Positions 17,495 through 26,206 of a stretch of DNA of 44,070 bases are shown here, piece by piece (the stretch's first letter is position 1; every line of letters begins with the position of its first letter). The position numbers and the translations under genes were made by a program. This DNA comes from Campylobacteraceae bacterium (lineage in GTDB: Bacteria > Campylobacterota > Campylobacteria > Campylobacterales > Sulfurovaceae): the NCBI GenBank assembly GCA_027014605.1, contig JALWDJ010000026.1, positions 1-44,070 on the forward strand. Reading direction: 5' to 3'. Under the pieces are notes generated by a model. That model was given only the letters and a program-made list of their open reading frames with translations, did no database searches and was not told where the DNA came from.

Positions 17495-18424
17495 ATGGAT
17501 AAAACAAAAAGAGGTATTGCCCTTTTTATTACACTTTTGATAATTGCATCTATTTTGTCCATAGTTGCTGTATCATTTTCATATCTTGAAAAGGTACAAA
17601 TAGATGCTTCAAGAGTATCTGCAATTATACAAGGAGATGTTTTATATAAGGATACAACAGAGATTTTAAAAAGAATTTTTCCAAAAGGAAAAGCAGATGA
17701 AAAAAAATTAAATATGATATATACTCTACCACTTATGATTAGTGAACCAAAAAGTGGACTTAACATAAATCTAAAATGTGAACCTCTATTAAGAGGCATA
17801 CCTATAAAATGGCTAGATGAGAAGTTTACAGAGAAAATACCTCAAAGATTAGAGTTAGCTAAAAAGGTACTCTCATCTATTTTAGAAAAATTTGATATAA
17901 AAGAGCCAAATAGATTAGAGGAGCTTATAATATCTAACTTAAAAGGTAAAAATATAGAAGATATAGATTATATCCATAGATTAGATATGGCTAAAAATAT
18001 TGTATCTAAAGAGCAATTTTATAAAATCTTATTAGATTATAGATTGCAATATGATGATGATAATGTTTTTAAAATATCTTGGGATAGATATTTTGTATTT
18101 GTAGATGTAACACAAAAAGCTCTTATAGATGGAGCTTACATAACTCCAGAACTTATATCTATGGCATTTGATATTCCTATAGAGAGTGTTAAAGATGATT
18201 GGATAGAGAGTAACAATATAGATGAAAATGAGGATAAGATAACATTGAAAAAATTTTTGACACAAAATAGTATAGATGGTTTTGATGATAAACTCTTTTC
18301 AGATGGAGGATTAAATGCTATGCATTGTGAAGAGAGATTTGCATATAGAGAAAATTTTTATAGTTTTAGTTTTGATTATTCAAATGAGAGGAGTCTGAAT
18401 TTTGAGTTTAATGGGAAAATCTAA
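17495..18424 (+). CDS. gspK: GspK-like pseudopilus tip protein
   Basis: A 309-residue protein (from the ATG at 17495; a TTG at 17483 would add four residues). It starts MDKTKRGIALFITLLIIASILSIV: the basic leader, Gly at -1 and a hydrophobic segment without Glu at +5 are exactly the GspK pattern. The body contains LIISNLKGKNIEDIDYIHRL and other helical stretches like the GspK alpha-domain, which caps the pseudopilus with GspI and GspJ. Cysteines are scarce. GAG lies seven bases before the ATG. It overlaps gspL by 23 bases and begins the seven-gene plus-strand operon. Confidence 0.82.
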   Translation: MDKTKRGIALFITLLIIASILSIVAVSFSYLEKVQIDASRVSAIIQGDVLYKDTTEILKRIFPKGKADEKKLNMIYTLPLMISEPKSGLNINLKCEPLLRGIPIKWLDEKFTEKIPQRLELAKKVLSSILEKFDIKEPNRLEELIISNLKGKNIEDIDYIHRLDMAKNIVSKEQFYKILLDYRLQYDDDNVFKISWDRYFVFVDVTQKALIDGAYITPELISMAFDIPIESVKDDWIESNNIDENEDKITLKKFLTQNSIDGFDDKLFSDGGLNAMHCEERFAYRENFYSFSFDYSNERSLNFEFNGKI

Positions 18425-19322
18425 TAAGAGATTATTAGTCCATAAAGATATGCCAAATATAGATATTAATGGGCATATTGATATAATACTTTCTCCACAA
18501 TTTTATACTTTTTTAAGAGAAGAGTTAGGTATAAAATTTGCATATCAAGCTAAACAGATAGCACCATCTATTTTAGATGATTATTTAGAAGATAGTCAAA
18601 ATTATCAATTTTTTGTATATAAATATGATGGCTATTGGTACTTTTTTGCATATAATATTGATGAGATTAGTACATTTTTAGAAGAGAAAGGAGTTAAGAA
18701 ATATCAAATTAATAAAATATTTTTTGCTCAAGAGTTAAATAAATATTTAGATAATAAGACGATAAGTTTAGGTGATAAAAGCTTTTTAATAGATATTGAT
18801 AAGATAGTTACAGTTGTACCTAAAAAATTAATCAAAGATAAAGTCGAAAATTTAAATCTAAAAAATATGCAACTAAAAGAGGGAGTCTCTATTAGTAGTT
18901 CATTTGGTTCTATAATACCATTTAAATATACTCTAATATTAACAACTCTTCTATTTATATTGGGTGGAATTTTTGTAGCAGAGGGGAATAGAGTTAAAAA
19001 CTCTATTAGAAATGATGAAGAAAAATTAGATTTACTACTACAAAGAGATACAAAATTAAGCTCAAAAAGAATTAGAAAGAGCATTTTAGCTCAATATGAA
19101 CCAATAGATAAGATAGAGAGATTAAAAAGAGATATATTAGTAGATATATCTAAACTCCTATCTACTCATACTAGATTAAAAGAGCTTAGACTTGATGATA
19201 AAAAAATATCAGCTATAATTAAGACAGATAATATCAATAGAGTATTAAGAGAAGCTTTAAAGAGAAAATTTAAAAGTAGAAAGCTAAATGGAAAAGAGAT
19301 TAGAGTAGAGAGGTCTTTATGA
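18402..19322 (+). CDS. gspL: GspL-like inner-membrane assembly platform protein
   Basis: About 306 residues. The cytoplasmic part (1-175) is actin-like in GspL proteins and binds GspE; here it contains IDIILSPQFYTFLREELG and HKDMPNIDINGHI. A single membrane span follows (about 182-202, TLILTTLLFILGGIFVA), then a periplasmic ferredoxin-like part. AGAGGAG at 18387-18393 sits eight bases before a TTG at 18402, better spaced than the ATG at 18411, so I take the TTG. Similarity to GspL is weak and the call leans on topology and on its place between gspK and gspM. It ends with an ATGA overlap into gspM. Confidence 0.72.
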   Translation: MSLMGKSNKRLLVHKDMPNIDINGHIDIILSPQFYTFLREELGIKFAYQAKQIAPSILDDYLEDSQNYQFFVYKYDGYWYFFAYNIDEISTFLEEKGVKKYQINKIFFAQELNKYLDNKTISLGDKSFLIDIDKIVTVVPKKLIKDKVENLNLKNMQLKEGVSISSSFGSIIPFKYTLILTTLLFILGGIFVAEGNRVKNSIRNDEEKLDLLLQRDTKLSSKRIRKSILAQYEPIDKIERLKRDILVDISKLLSTHTRLKELRLDDKKISAIIKTDNINRVLREALKRKFKSRKLNGKEIRVERSL

Positions 19323-19735
19323 ATTTAATAATATTAAAAAGATTTAGAAATGAACTTATTATACTTGGTGCTACTCTATTTACTATATTAACATTTTCAT
19401 ATAAACACTCCATAGATACCACTATAGAGCAAAAAAGAGAAAATATTAAAAACTCAATCAATGAGATTAATAGGGTCTTAGAGCTTAAAAAGATATGGAA
19501 AAGCAAATATATATCAAAAAAAGTTAATTTATTAAAAATTATAGTTGCTAAATCTAAGATAGGTTCATTTAAAAAAAGAGGTCAAAAGGTTATTGTAAAA
19601 TATAGAGGAGTTAATATAAAAGAGTTAAATAGCATTATAAAAACAGTTATGAATAACCCTTTTCAGATTGTGAAATTAGATATAAAAGATATTGGAAAAG
19701 AGAGATATAATATGGAGTTAATATGCAGATGGTAA
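19319..19735 (+). CDS. gspM: GspM-like inner-membrane protein
   Basis: A 138-residue bitopic protein. A short cytoplasmic N-terminus is followed by one span (about 14-28, LIILGATLFTILTF), a helical periplasmic coil (KHSIDTTIEQKRENIKNSINEINRVLELKK) and a small C-terminal domain with VKYRGVNIKELNSIIKTV, fitting the ferredoxin-like fold of GspM. In the T2SS, GspM pairs with GspL to hold the assembly platform. Sequence similarity is minimal, as is usual for this subunit; size, topology and operon order support it. It overlaps both neighbours (four bases with gspL, 13 with the next gene). Confidence 0.7.
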   Translation: MNLIILKRFRNELIILGATLFTILTFSYKHSIDTTIEQKRENIKNSINEINRVLELKKIWKSKYISKKVNLLKIIVAKSKIGSFKKRGQKVIVKYRGVNIKELNSIIKTVMNNPFQIVKLDIKDIGKERYNMELICRW

Positions 19736-20250
19736 AAAAGATAATTATGAGCATTATTAGCTCATTTATAATACTTTTAGCTCTTTTAATCTTTGCTCCA
19801 AAACATGAACTATATTATAAATTAGAAAAAGAGTTAGAGAAAAATGGAGTTGTAATTAGTGATGAAAAATTTACTGATACCATTTTAGGTATAAAGATAG
19901 AAAATGCAGATATCTATGTAAAAGGTATTAATGTAGCACATATAAAATCAATTAATTTAAATATATTTTTTCTATATGATAAGTTAACTATAGATGGTGT
20001 AACAACAGATAAATCTATACAGAATTTTGTTCCAAAATCTATAAATCATGCAGAGGCTATTTTTAGTATATTAAAACCATATAAAATCTCAATAGATGCT
20101 AATGGCTCTTTTGGAGAGATTGTTGGTGGATTTTATATTAATATGAATAAGATATTTATAAGAGTACCAAATCCTAAAAATATTCATGCTTTTAGAGGGT
20201 TCTTAAAAAGAGATGCAAAAGGGTTATATTATGAAAAATTTTTTAAGTAA
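19723..20250 (+). CDS. GspN-like type II secretion protein
   Basis: A 175-residue protein with one N-terminal span (about 8-25, SIISSFIILLALLIFAP) and a periplasmic beta-rich body: ILGIKIENADIYVKG, DKLTIDGVTTD and ISIDANGSFGEIVGGFYINMNK. Repeated short strands and the G-S-F-G-E-I-V-G-G pattern resemble GspN, an accessory that some T2SS loci encode next to gspC. GspN is usually about 250 residues, so this one is short. GGAG sits five bases before the ATG. Its position between gspM and gspC supports the call, but GspN-like is the limit of what can be said. Confidence 0.55.
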   Translation: MQMVKKIIMSIISSFIILLALLIFAPKHELYYKLEKELEKNGVVISDEKFTDTILGIKIENADIYVKGINVAHIKSINLNIFFLYDKLTIDGVTTDKSIQNFVPKSINHAEAIFSILKPYKISIDANGSFGEIVGGFYINMNKIFIRVPNPKNIHAFRGFLKRDAKGLYYEKFFK

Positions 20251-21094
20251 TAAATTTCTAAAAACTCTCATATATATTTTATCTATTATAGTTTTTGTAA
20301 AATTAACATGGACTATTATAGCCTATCTATTTTTACCAACTTCAGGGGTAGAACATATTAAAAATGCAAAACTAAAACCTCTATATTATCGTATAAAGTT
20401 AGCTAGAAAACTACCTCATAAAAAAGAGCCTCAAAAAGTTGTTAAGATAGTCAAAAAAGCTCCCTCCCCTGTAGTTAGTATGAGAGGAATAAAACTCTTA
20501 GCAATATATAACTCTAAAGAGATTTTAGTCGTTACTGTTTCAAAAAATAGAAAAAGTAAAGTTCTATCTAAAGGTGAAGATATTGATGGGTTTAAATTAG
20601 TATCAGCTGGAAGAGATTATGCAATATTTAAAAAAAATAATAGAGAGTTTAAACTCTCTATAGAGGGGAGTAAGATAAAAAATCCAAGTTCAATTAAAAT
20701 TGTTAAAGAGAGACACAATAGAAATTATAAAAATCATAGCAATAATAAAAATAGAAAAATAATTAAGAGAGATGATGGTGAAAGAGTAATCTCTAAAGGA
20801 TTATTAACCTCTTATACCAAAGATATAGATAAAGTGTGGAAAGATATTGGTATTGGAGAACATAAAAAAAATGGTGTTTTGGATGGATTTATAGTTAATT
20901 TTGTAAAAAAAGGTAGTGATTTTGATAAATTAGGTCTAAAGAGAGGAGATATTTTAAAATCAATAAATGGAGAAGAGTTAAATAGCTATAATTCAGCTTT
21001 CTCTTTTTATAAAGAGATTGAAAATATAGATAGCTTAACATTAGGAATAATAAGAAATAATCAGGAGATGGAGTTAGAATATGAAATTAACTAA
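20231..21094 (+). CDS. gspC: GspC: inner-membrane clamp protein with PDZ domain
   Basis: From the ATG at 20231 (AAAAGGG precedes it by seven bases) the product is about 287 residues: MKNFLSNKFLKTLIYILSII. One membrane span lies at about 10-34. The homology region (about 85-155) has GIKLLAIYNSKEILVVTVS, SKVLSKGEDIDGFKLVSAG and YAIFKKNNREFKLSI, as in GspC, which contacts the secretin N0 domain. A basic linker (RNYKNHSNNKNRK) leads to a C-terminal PDZ domain with GFIVNFVKKGSDFDKLGLKRGDILKSINGEELNSY. GspC joins the inner-membrane platform to the GspD channel. It overlaps gspD by 14 bases. Confidence 0.88.
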   Translation: MKNFLSNKFLKTLIYILSIIVFVKLTWTIIAYLFLPTSGVEHIKNAKLKPLYYRIKLARKLPHKKEPQKVVKIVKKAPSPVVSMRGIKLLAIYNSKEILVVTVSKNRKSKVLSKGEDIDGFKLVSAGRDYAIFKKNNREFKLSIEGSKIKNPSSIKIVKERHNRNYKNHSNNKNRKIIKRDDGERVISKGLLTSYTKDIDKVWKDIGIGEHKKNGVLDGFIVNFVKKGSDFDKLGLKRGDILKSINGEELNSYNSAFSFYKEIENIDSLTLGIIRNNQEMELEYEIN

Positions 21095-23357
21095 AAGAGT
21101 ATTAATAATATTTATTATATTAAATCTTTTTGCTAATGCAGAAAAAGTCAATGTAAATTTTAAAAATTTAGAAATTAAAGATTTTATCAGAATGGTTGCT
21201 AAAATTACTGGTAAAAATATATTAATAAATGGAGATGTAAAAGGAAAAGTAAATTTTATCTCAAATAAACCTATTGATAAGAGAGAGTTAATACCATTAG
21301 TAAATGCGATTTTAGAAAGTAAAAAGATGACTCTTATCAAAAGAGGTGATTATTATCAAGTAGTAAGAAGTCCAGAAGCAGCAGGAGAGGGATTACCTGT
21401 TAAGAGTAGCCGTAGTATAAATCGAAATAGTAATGGAACTATGGAAACAGTTATATTTAAATTAAATAGAGTGAACTCTGCTGTTATTAGAACAAAAATA
21501 AAACCTCTTCTTCATAGAAGTGCAAAAGTTGTATCATTTAAAAACAATAATCTATTAGCAGTTACTGCTTATCCTAGGACTCTAAAATCTATAAAAAAAC
21601 TAATAGATAAGATAGAACATGGTGAGAGAAAAAGAAGTAAAATTATTACATTGCAAAATGCATATGTAAAAAATGTCTATCCAAATATTCAAATGATGGC
21701 AAAGAGTCTATTTCCACAAGATATTATAAGCGAGAGAGTATCTGTTATGAAAGATGAAAATAGTAACTCAATTATATTGGTAGGAAATAGTAGAAATATA
21801 GAGAAACTTACTAGATATATAAGAGAACTTGATGTTAAAGGTGAAGATGAAGATAGACAAAAAATGTATGTTATACCTCTTAAAAACTCAAATGTTGAAG
21901 AGATGGAGAAGATTTTGTCTAAACTATTACCACAGATGACAGGAAATCTATCAAGTGGCTCTATACATGCCATAGTAAAGGGTGCAAAAGTTCCAATTAG
22001 AAGAAACTCTCCAATTCTAAGAAGAAATAAAAAAGTTCAAAAAGCAGTTATTGCTAGTGATATAGAGAGAAATGCTCTTATAGTCTTAGCAAATCCAGCT
22101 CAAATAGCAAATATTAGAGAGACTATAAATGCTTTAGATATTGAGAAAGCTCAAGTCTATATTAGAGCAAAAATTGTTGAAGTTAATACAAATTTAGCTG
22201 AAAGCATAGGAGTAAAATATGGATTTAACGGTGGTGCAATTACATCAAAAGGAATTTTTTCTATTTTATCAAGTTCAGGTGCAGCACCTCTTGCAATATC
22301 TAGTGAATTGATGAGTTTTTTAAATCAAGGTGGAACAAAAACTATATATAATGAAGCAGGAAATCCAATAGGTACAGAGACTACCAATAATTTCTCATTT
22401 GATTCAGGAATTAAACAGATTTTCTCTATGGGAGTTAAACTTGATTTATTAAAACAGAATGGAGCAGCACAAATCTTGTCAGAACCATCTGTATTAAGTA
22501 CAAATAATAAGGAGTCAACCATATATGTAGGAAGAACTCAATCAATCTTAACACAGTCTCAACAAAGTACTCAAGGTTCGTCAAATATATTAAACAATTA
22601 TAGTAGAGAGGATATTGGTATAACGCTAAAGGTTAAACCTAGATTATCTAGTGATAATAAAGTAGCACTTGAGGTGGAGACAACTATTGAAGATATACTA
22701 CCAGGTTCTAGTGCTTCGGCAGATAGACCAACAACTACAAAAAGAAAAATAAAAACAAATGCTATAGTAAATAATGCAGAGACTATCATATTAGGTGGGC
22801 TTATTAAGACATCAACAGGAAAGAGTTCAACTAAAGTTCCTATTTTAGGGGATATCCCAATTTTAGGTAAACTGTTTACCTCTCAAGGAAATGCAAAAAG
22901 TAAAGTAAATGTTGTTATATATCTTACACCATATATAGTTAAAAAGAGTACAGACTTAGTGACACTTAGAAAAAATTTAGATGAATTAGACTCTATTCAA
23001 GAGAAGTTTAATAGAATAGTTCTTAATGCATTAGAAAAAAAGAGACTTGGAATAGAGGAGGAGAGAACACATACTACATTTGGAACAAGGTCTCAAAATT
23101 TCTTTTTAACAACTAAAAAAGATAATTCTATTCAAGAGAACTATAACTCAGTGCCATATATTGAAGCAGAAGAGAGTAGTGATAATGGAGATGTCATATA
23201 TAGTGAAAATATAGATAATGGTGATAATATAGATGATGGAAATGTGATAAGAAGCGAATCTATATTAGATGCAATTGAACAACCTAAAAAGAAGATTAAT
23301 TTAGAGCAGATTGATACAGGCATAGAGTATAATGAGGGAGCAACATTTAGTGATTGA
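21081..23357 (+). CDS. gspD: GspD: type II secretion secretin
   Basis: A 758-residue outer-membrane secretin. The signal peptide is MKLTKRVLIIFIILNLFANA. The N0 domain starts VNVNFKNLEIKDFIRMVAKITGKN; N1-N3 domains follow (about 105-350) with INTLRE-like repeats VIALKNS and IVLANPAQIANIRETINALD. The secretin core shows QVYIRAKIVEVN, LDLLKQNGAAQILSEPSVLSTNNKES, DIGITLKVKPRLS, KTNAIVNNAETIILGGLI and VPILGDIPILGKLF. The last about 110 residues are Asp/Asn-rich and may be an S-domain-like or disordered tail. No lipobox is seen. GGAG lies seven bases before the start codon. It overlaps gspE by 26 bases. Confidence 0.96.
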   Translation: MKLTKRVLIIFIILNLFANAEKVNVNFKNLEIKDFIRMVAKITGKNILINGDVKGKVNFISNKPIDKRELIPLVNAILESKKMTLIKRGDYYQVVRSPEAAGEGLPVKSSRSINRNSNGTMETVIFKLNRVNSAVIRTKIKPLLHRSAKVVSFKNNNLLAVTAYPRTLKSIKKLIDKIEHGERKRSKIITLQNAYVKNVYPNIQMMAKSLFPQDIISERVSVMKDENSNSIILVGNSRNIEKLTRYIRELDVKGEDEDRQKMYVIPLKNSNVEEMEKILSKLLPQMTGNLSSGSIHAIVKGAKVPIRRNSPILRRNKKVQKAVIASDIERNALIVLANPAQIANIRETINALDIEKAQVYIRAKIVEVNTNLAESIGVKYGFNGGAITSKGIFSILSSSGAAPLAISSELMSFLNQGGTKTIYNEAGNPIGTETTNNFSFDSGIKQIFSMGVKLDLLKQNGAAQILSEPSVLSTNNKESTIYVGRTQSILTQSQQSTQGSSNILNNYSREDIGITLKVKPRLSSDNKVALEVETTIEDILPGSSASADRPTTTKRKIKTNAIVNNAETIILGGLIKTSTGKSSTKVPILGDIPILGKLFTSQGNAKSKVNVVIYLTPYIVKKSTDLVTLRKNLDELDSIQEKFNRIVLNALEKKRLGIEEERTHTTFGTRSQNFFLTTKKDNSIQENYNSVPYIEAEESSDNGDVIYSENIDNGDNIDDGNVIRSESILDAIEQPKKKINLEQIDTGIEYNEGATFSD

Positions 23358-24867
23358 GTTACCATTTATTGAAAATATTGATTTAGAGCCATTTTGGAAT
23401 GATGATATAAATAACTCTCTAGCAATGAAACATCATCTTCTATTTGCATTTATACAAGATAGAAGATGTAGTGTTATAGAGAGAGATACTATGGCAATGG
23501 CATTGAATTATCTATCTAAATTAGATATAGATTATCCTATTATAGAGGTTGATAAAGATAGCTTTAAGAGATTAGAGAATAAATTTTTAGAGATTAAGAC
23601 AGGTAGTGAATTTGACTCTATTGCTACTGATAGTAGTGATGATATTATTGAGGTTGAATCTGATTTATTAGATTTTATACGAAACTCTCAAGATTTACTC
23701 TCAAATGAGGAGTCAGCACCTGTTGTAAAACTTGTAAACTCTCTATTTTTTCAAGCCATAAAAAAAGGTGCTAGTGATATCCATATAGAGACACTTGAAA
23801 AAAAAGGTGAAGTTAGATTAAGAATTGATGGAGCATTAAAAAAACATCTTGATATAGATAAGAATATTACAGGATTAGTTATATCAAGAATTAAGGTTAT
23901 CTCAAATTTAGATATATCAGAAAAGAGAGTTCCACAAGATGGAAGAACACAAGTTACAATTGCAGGAAAAAGTTTAGATATTAGAGTATCTGTACTTCCT
24001 ACCTATTATGGAGAAAGAGTTGTTATGAGAATGCTTATGCAGAGTGAACATATCCCAACTCTACAGAGTCTCGGATTTTCAAAAGAGTTAACAGAAGATT
24101 TAAATAGACTCTTAACTCATCCTCATGGAATGATACTTGTAACTGGTCCTACAGGCTCAGGAAAATCAACTACACTTCATGCTTGTCTGCAACATATTGC
24201 AACTCCAGATAAAAATATTATTACAGTAGAAGATCCTGTTGAGTATAATGCCCAAAATGTAAATCAAATCCAAGTAAATACAAAAGTTGGATTAACATTT
24301 GCAGCAGGACTCCGTTCAATACTTAGACAAGACCCAGATATTATTATGGTAGGAGAGATTAGAGATAGTGAGACAGCAGATATTGCTCTTCGCTCTGCTC
24401 TAACAGGTCACCTTATGCTCTCTACTCTACATACAAATGATGCAACCTCTGCATTAAGTCGTCTAATGGATATGGGAATTGAAGAATTTTTGATATCTTC
24501 TACACTATTAGGAGTATTAGCTCAAAGGCTAACAAGACAACTATGTCCTACTTGTAAAGAGCCAACAGAGTTATCCCCAACTATTATAGATGAGCTATCT
24601 CTACCAATTAATAGTACATTTTATAAAGCTAAAGGATGCAAAGAGTGCGACTATACAGGATATAAGGGTAGAAGAGCAGTTGGAGAGCTTTTTATTATGA
24701 ATGATGAGGTTAAGAGTATGATGAAAGATGGCTTAAATGACCATCAGATTAGACAGAGAGTAAAAGAGAATGGAATGGTAACTATTGCAGATAAGTTAAG
24801 AGAGATGTTAATTAGTGGAGATACATCTTATGAAGAAGCTGTTCGTATTGGAATTATGGAGGATTAA
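23332..24867 (+). CDS. gspE: GspE: type II secretion ATPase
   Basis: A 511-residue hexameric secretion ATPase that powers pseudopilus growth. The N-terminal region (1-115) binds GspL. The nucleotide domain has RLRIDGALKKH, Walker A GPTGSGKST (272-280), the Asp box VEDPVEY, Walker B IIMVGEIRDSETADIALRSALTGH and the His box LSTLHTNDA. Near residue 395 onward a zinc-binding tetracysteine motif occurs: LCPTCKEP and then KGCKECDYTGYKGR. All features are those of an active GspE. The ATG at 23332 is listed, but a GTG at 23350 has an AGGGAG nine bases upstream and may be the real start. gspF, the usual next gene, does not follow. Confidence 0.96.
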   Translation: MREQHLVIELPFIENIDLEPFWNDDINNSLAMKHHLLFAFIQDRRCSVIERDTMAMALNYLSKLDIDYPIIEVDKDSFKRLENKFLEIKTGSEFDSIATDSSDDIIEVESDLLDFIRNSQDLLSNEESAPVVKLVNSLFFQAIKKGASDIHIETLEKKGEVRLRIDGALKKHLDIDKNITGLVISRIKVISNLDISEKRVPQDGRTQVTIAGKSLDIRVSVLPTYYGERVVMRMLMQSEHIPTLQSLGFSKELTEDLNRLLTHPHGMILVTGPTGSGKSTTLHACLQHIATPDKNIITVEDPVEYNAQNVNQIQVNTKVGLTFAAGLRSILRQDPDIIMVGEIRDSETADIALRSALTGHLMLSTLHTNDATSALSRLMDMGIEEFLISSTLLGVLAQRLTRQLCPTCKEPTELSPTIIDELSLPINSTFYKAKGCKECDYTGYKGRRAVGELFIMNDEVKSMMKDGLNDHQIRQRVKENGMVTIADKLREMLISGDTSYEEAVRIGIMED

Positions 24868-24884
24868 TTTAATAGTTAAAAAGA

Positions 24885-24890
24885 TATAAT
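24885..24890 (+). promoter_or_regulatory. Candidate -10 box
   Basis: AAAGATATAATATT lies between gspE and the next plus-strand gene, with a perfect TATAAT 35 bases before that gene's ATG. The gap of 58 bases breaks the overlap pattern of the gsp operon and suggests a separate transcription start. No -35 element is apparent. Confidence 0.4.
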
Positions 24891-24925
24891 ATTATTCAAA
24901 TTAAACAATTTAGGCAAATATAATT

Positions 24926-25486
24926 ATGCAACTTTTAAAATTTTTATTTGGTATCATTTTAGCTCAAATAACAACTGTATCATTAGTACTATTAGCACCA
25001 AATGACTATACAACAATAGGAGTTCTTCGTCTAGTAATCCCTCTACTATTTATGGCTCTAATTATAGCTTTTTGGTTTACTACAATGTCTAAAGCGTATA
25101 GTAAGGATGCAATAAATAAAGTAAAAGAGAGTTTTGCAACTGAGAGAGAAAAAATTCGTCTAAGTGCAGAAGAGGCAAAAAGGCGTATAGAAAAAGAGGC
25201 TCAAAAAGAGGCTCAAAGAAGTATCGTTAAAGAGGCAACATCAACACATGCAAAAGCCAATTTTAAAGTAGGAGTTGCATTTGCAGGAGTTCTTGGTATT
25301 GGTGCATTATTTGTATTTGCTCAAATGGTAACAGTTGGACTACTTGCAATGAGTGCTACAGGTGGGGCTATTGGTGGATATTATCTAAGAGGTAGAAAAG
25401 AGTCCAAATTAAAAGAACTATCTAACAATTCTAATATAAAAGTTATTGATAGTATAAAAAAACCTCCACAGATAGAAAAAAAGTAG
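24926..25486 (+). CDS. Hypothetical membrane protein with central coiled coil
   Basis: A 186-residue protein. Two N-terminal spans (about 3-23 and 31-52, including LVIPLLFMALIIAFWFT) are followed by a charged coiled coil with KVKESFATEREKIRLSAEEAKRR and an Ala/Glu/Lys heptad-like run (90-112). Two more hydrophobic segments follow (about 117-150), rich in glycine (GVLGIGALFVFAQM, SATGGAIGGYYLRG), then a Lys-rich tail. The glycine-zipper-like GGAIGGYY is notable. I do not recognise the family. It is the last intact plus-strand gene before a decayed region, and its link with the T2SS is only positional. Confidence 0.6.
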   Translation: MQLLKFLFGIILAQITTVSLVLLAPNDYTTIGVLRLVIPLLFMALIIAFWFTTMSKAYSKDAINKVKESFATEREKIRLSAEEAKRRIEKEAQKEAQRSIVKEATSTHAKANFKVGVAFAGVLGIGALFVFAQMVTVGLLAMSATGGAIGGYYLRGRKESKLKELSNNSNIKVIDSIKKPPQIEKK

Positions 25487-25488
25487 TA

Positions 25489-25796
25489 TATTACTCTTAT
25501 CAAAAGCTTCAAAAGAACCACAAACTTTATATAAATAATTTTGCAGTCTCAAAACCTCTTGATGGAGAACAACTTTTAGCAAATCTGTTCAATTTGAAAA
25601 AATATTAAAAGCACTTTAAAAAAAACAGTCAAGAATAGATATAAAAACTAGAAAAACAAAGAGAAAAGGGACGAAAACTATTAAAAAAACTCAAAGAAAA
25701 ATTAACAAATTAAAAAAACAACAAAGTAAAAGAGTAAACAAAATAAATGGTCAAGTAACTGTTACAGAAAATCTTATATTTTCTAAAAAAATCTAA
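25489..25796 (+). pseudogene. Possible remnant of a response-regulator receiver gene
   Basis: From 25489 one frame reads YYSYQKLQKNHKLYINNFAV, then SKPLDGEQLLANLFNLKKY, and stops at TAA (25606-25608). The S-K-P-L-D-G-E-Q-L-L pattern resembles the end of CheY-like receiver domains (beta5 K-P motif, then alpha5). The same frame goes on after the stop as a Lys-rich stretch to 25796 (about 62 codons). No start codon or Shine-Dalgarno fits. I read this as a decayed gene end, with low confidence; chance similarity is possible because the fragment is short and the composition is biased. Confidence 0.3.
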
Positions 25797-25839
25797 TATA
25801 TTTCAACATTTTTTAAGATATTTATATATATAATTCTAC

Positions 25840-25863
25840 TTAGAGAGTTATAAAACTCTCTAA
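25840..25863. terminator. Perfect 10-bp hairpin, possible bidirectional terminator
   Basis: TTAGAGAGTT, a four-base loop ATAA, then AACTCTCTAA: a perfect 10-base-pair stem. The plus-strand side is followed by AAATGTAATTTT and the minus-strand side by GTAGAATTATATATAT, so neither has a strong U-tract. It lies between the last plus-strand gene and the convergent cobU unit, where a terminator is expected. Confidence 0.5.
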
Positions 25864-26206
25864 AAATGTAATTTTAAATGATATTTTATCTCTTTTTTAC
25901 CTAATGAACTTAAAGGCGTTCGAGGTAATTTAAATATTTGACAGAATTACATTAAAATTTTGGGTGGATTATGTCTTGTATATTAAAAAAGTGCTAACGA
26001 GTTCCTTCTATTTATTATAGAAAGCTTCAAAATATAGTTTAATAGTGACTTTTTTGAAGTGGAATAGTGATGCAGGTAAAGAGTAGTTGTTAAATACTAC
26101 TCAAACGATAAAGTAGAGATTTACAGATTTCTTAATACTATTTTATAGATTTTTGTAGGTTTTTCTTGTCGGGATTGAACTCTTTTTAGCTAGGGAGCCT
26201 CTAGCT
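25864..26206. other. Gene-free stretch before cobU
   Basis: I find no credible gene in these 343 bases on either strand; frames are interrupted by stops every few dozen codons. Structures seen are GAGTAGT/ACTACTC around an eight-base loop (26081-26102) and an imperfect hairpin AGCTAGGGAG/CCTCTAGCT (26188-26206) directly after the cobU stop. The segment CTTAAAGGCGTTCGAGGTAA (25909-25928) is less A+T-rich than its surroundings, and its minus strand reads a short protein-like run (LPRTPLSSLGKKEI) that I cannot place. Together with the upstream fragment it looks like an eroded locus. Confidence 0.4.

Noticed and set aside
17443-17799. Minus-strand open frame of 118 codons over the start of gspK
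   Set aside because: Antisense to a clear prepilin-like gene; no ribosome site, and it overlaps the divergent promoter.
25864-26206. tRNA, tmRNA or other stable RNA gene in the gene-free stretch
   Set aside because: No cloverleaf, CCA-proximal pairing or known RNA core could be found by reading.
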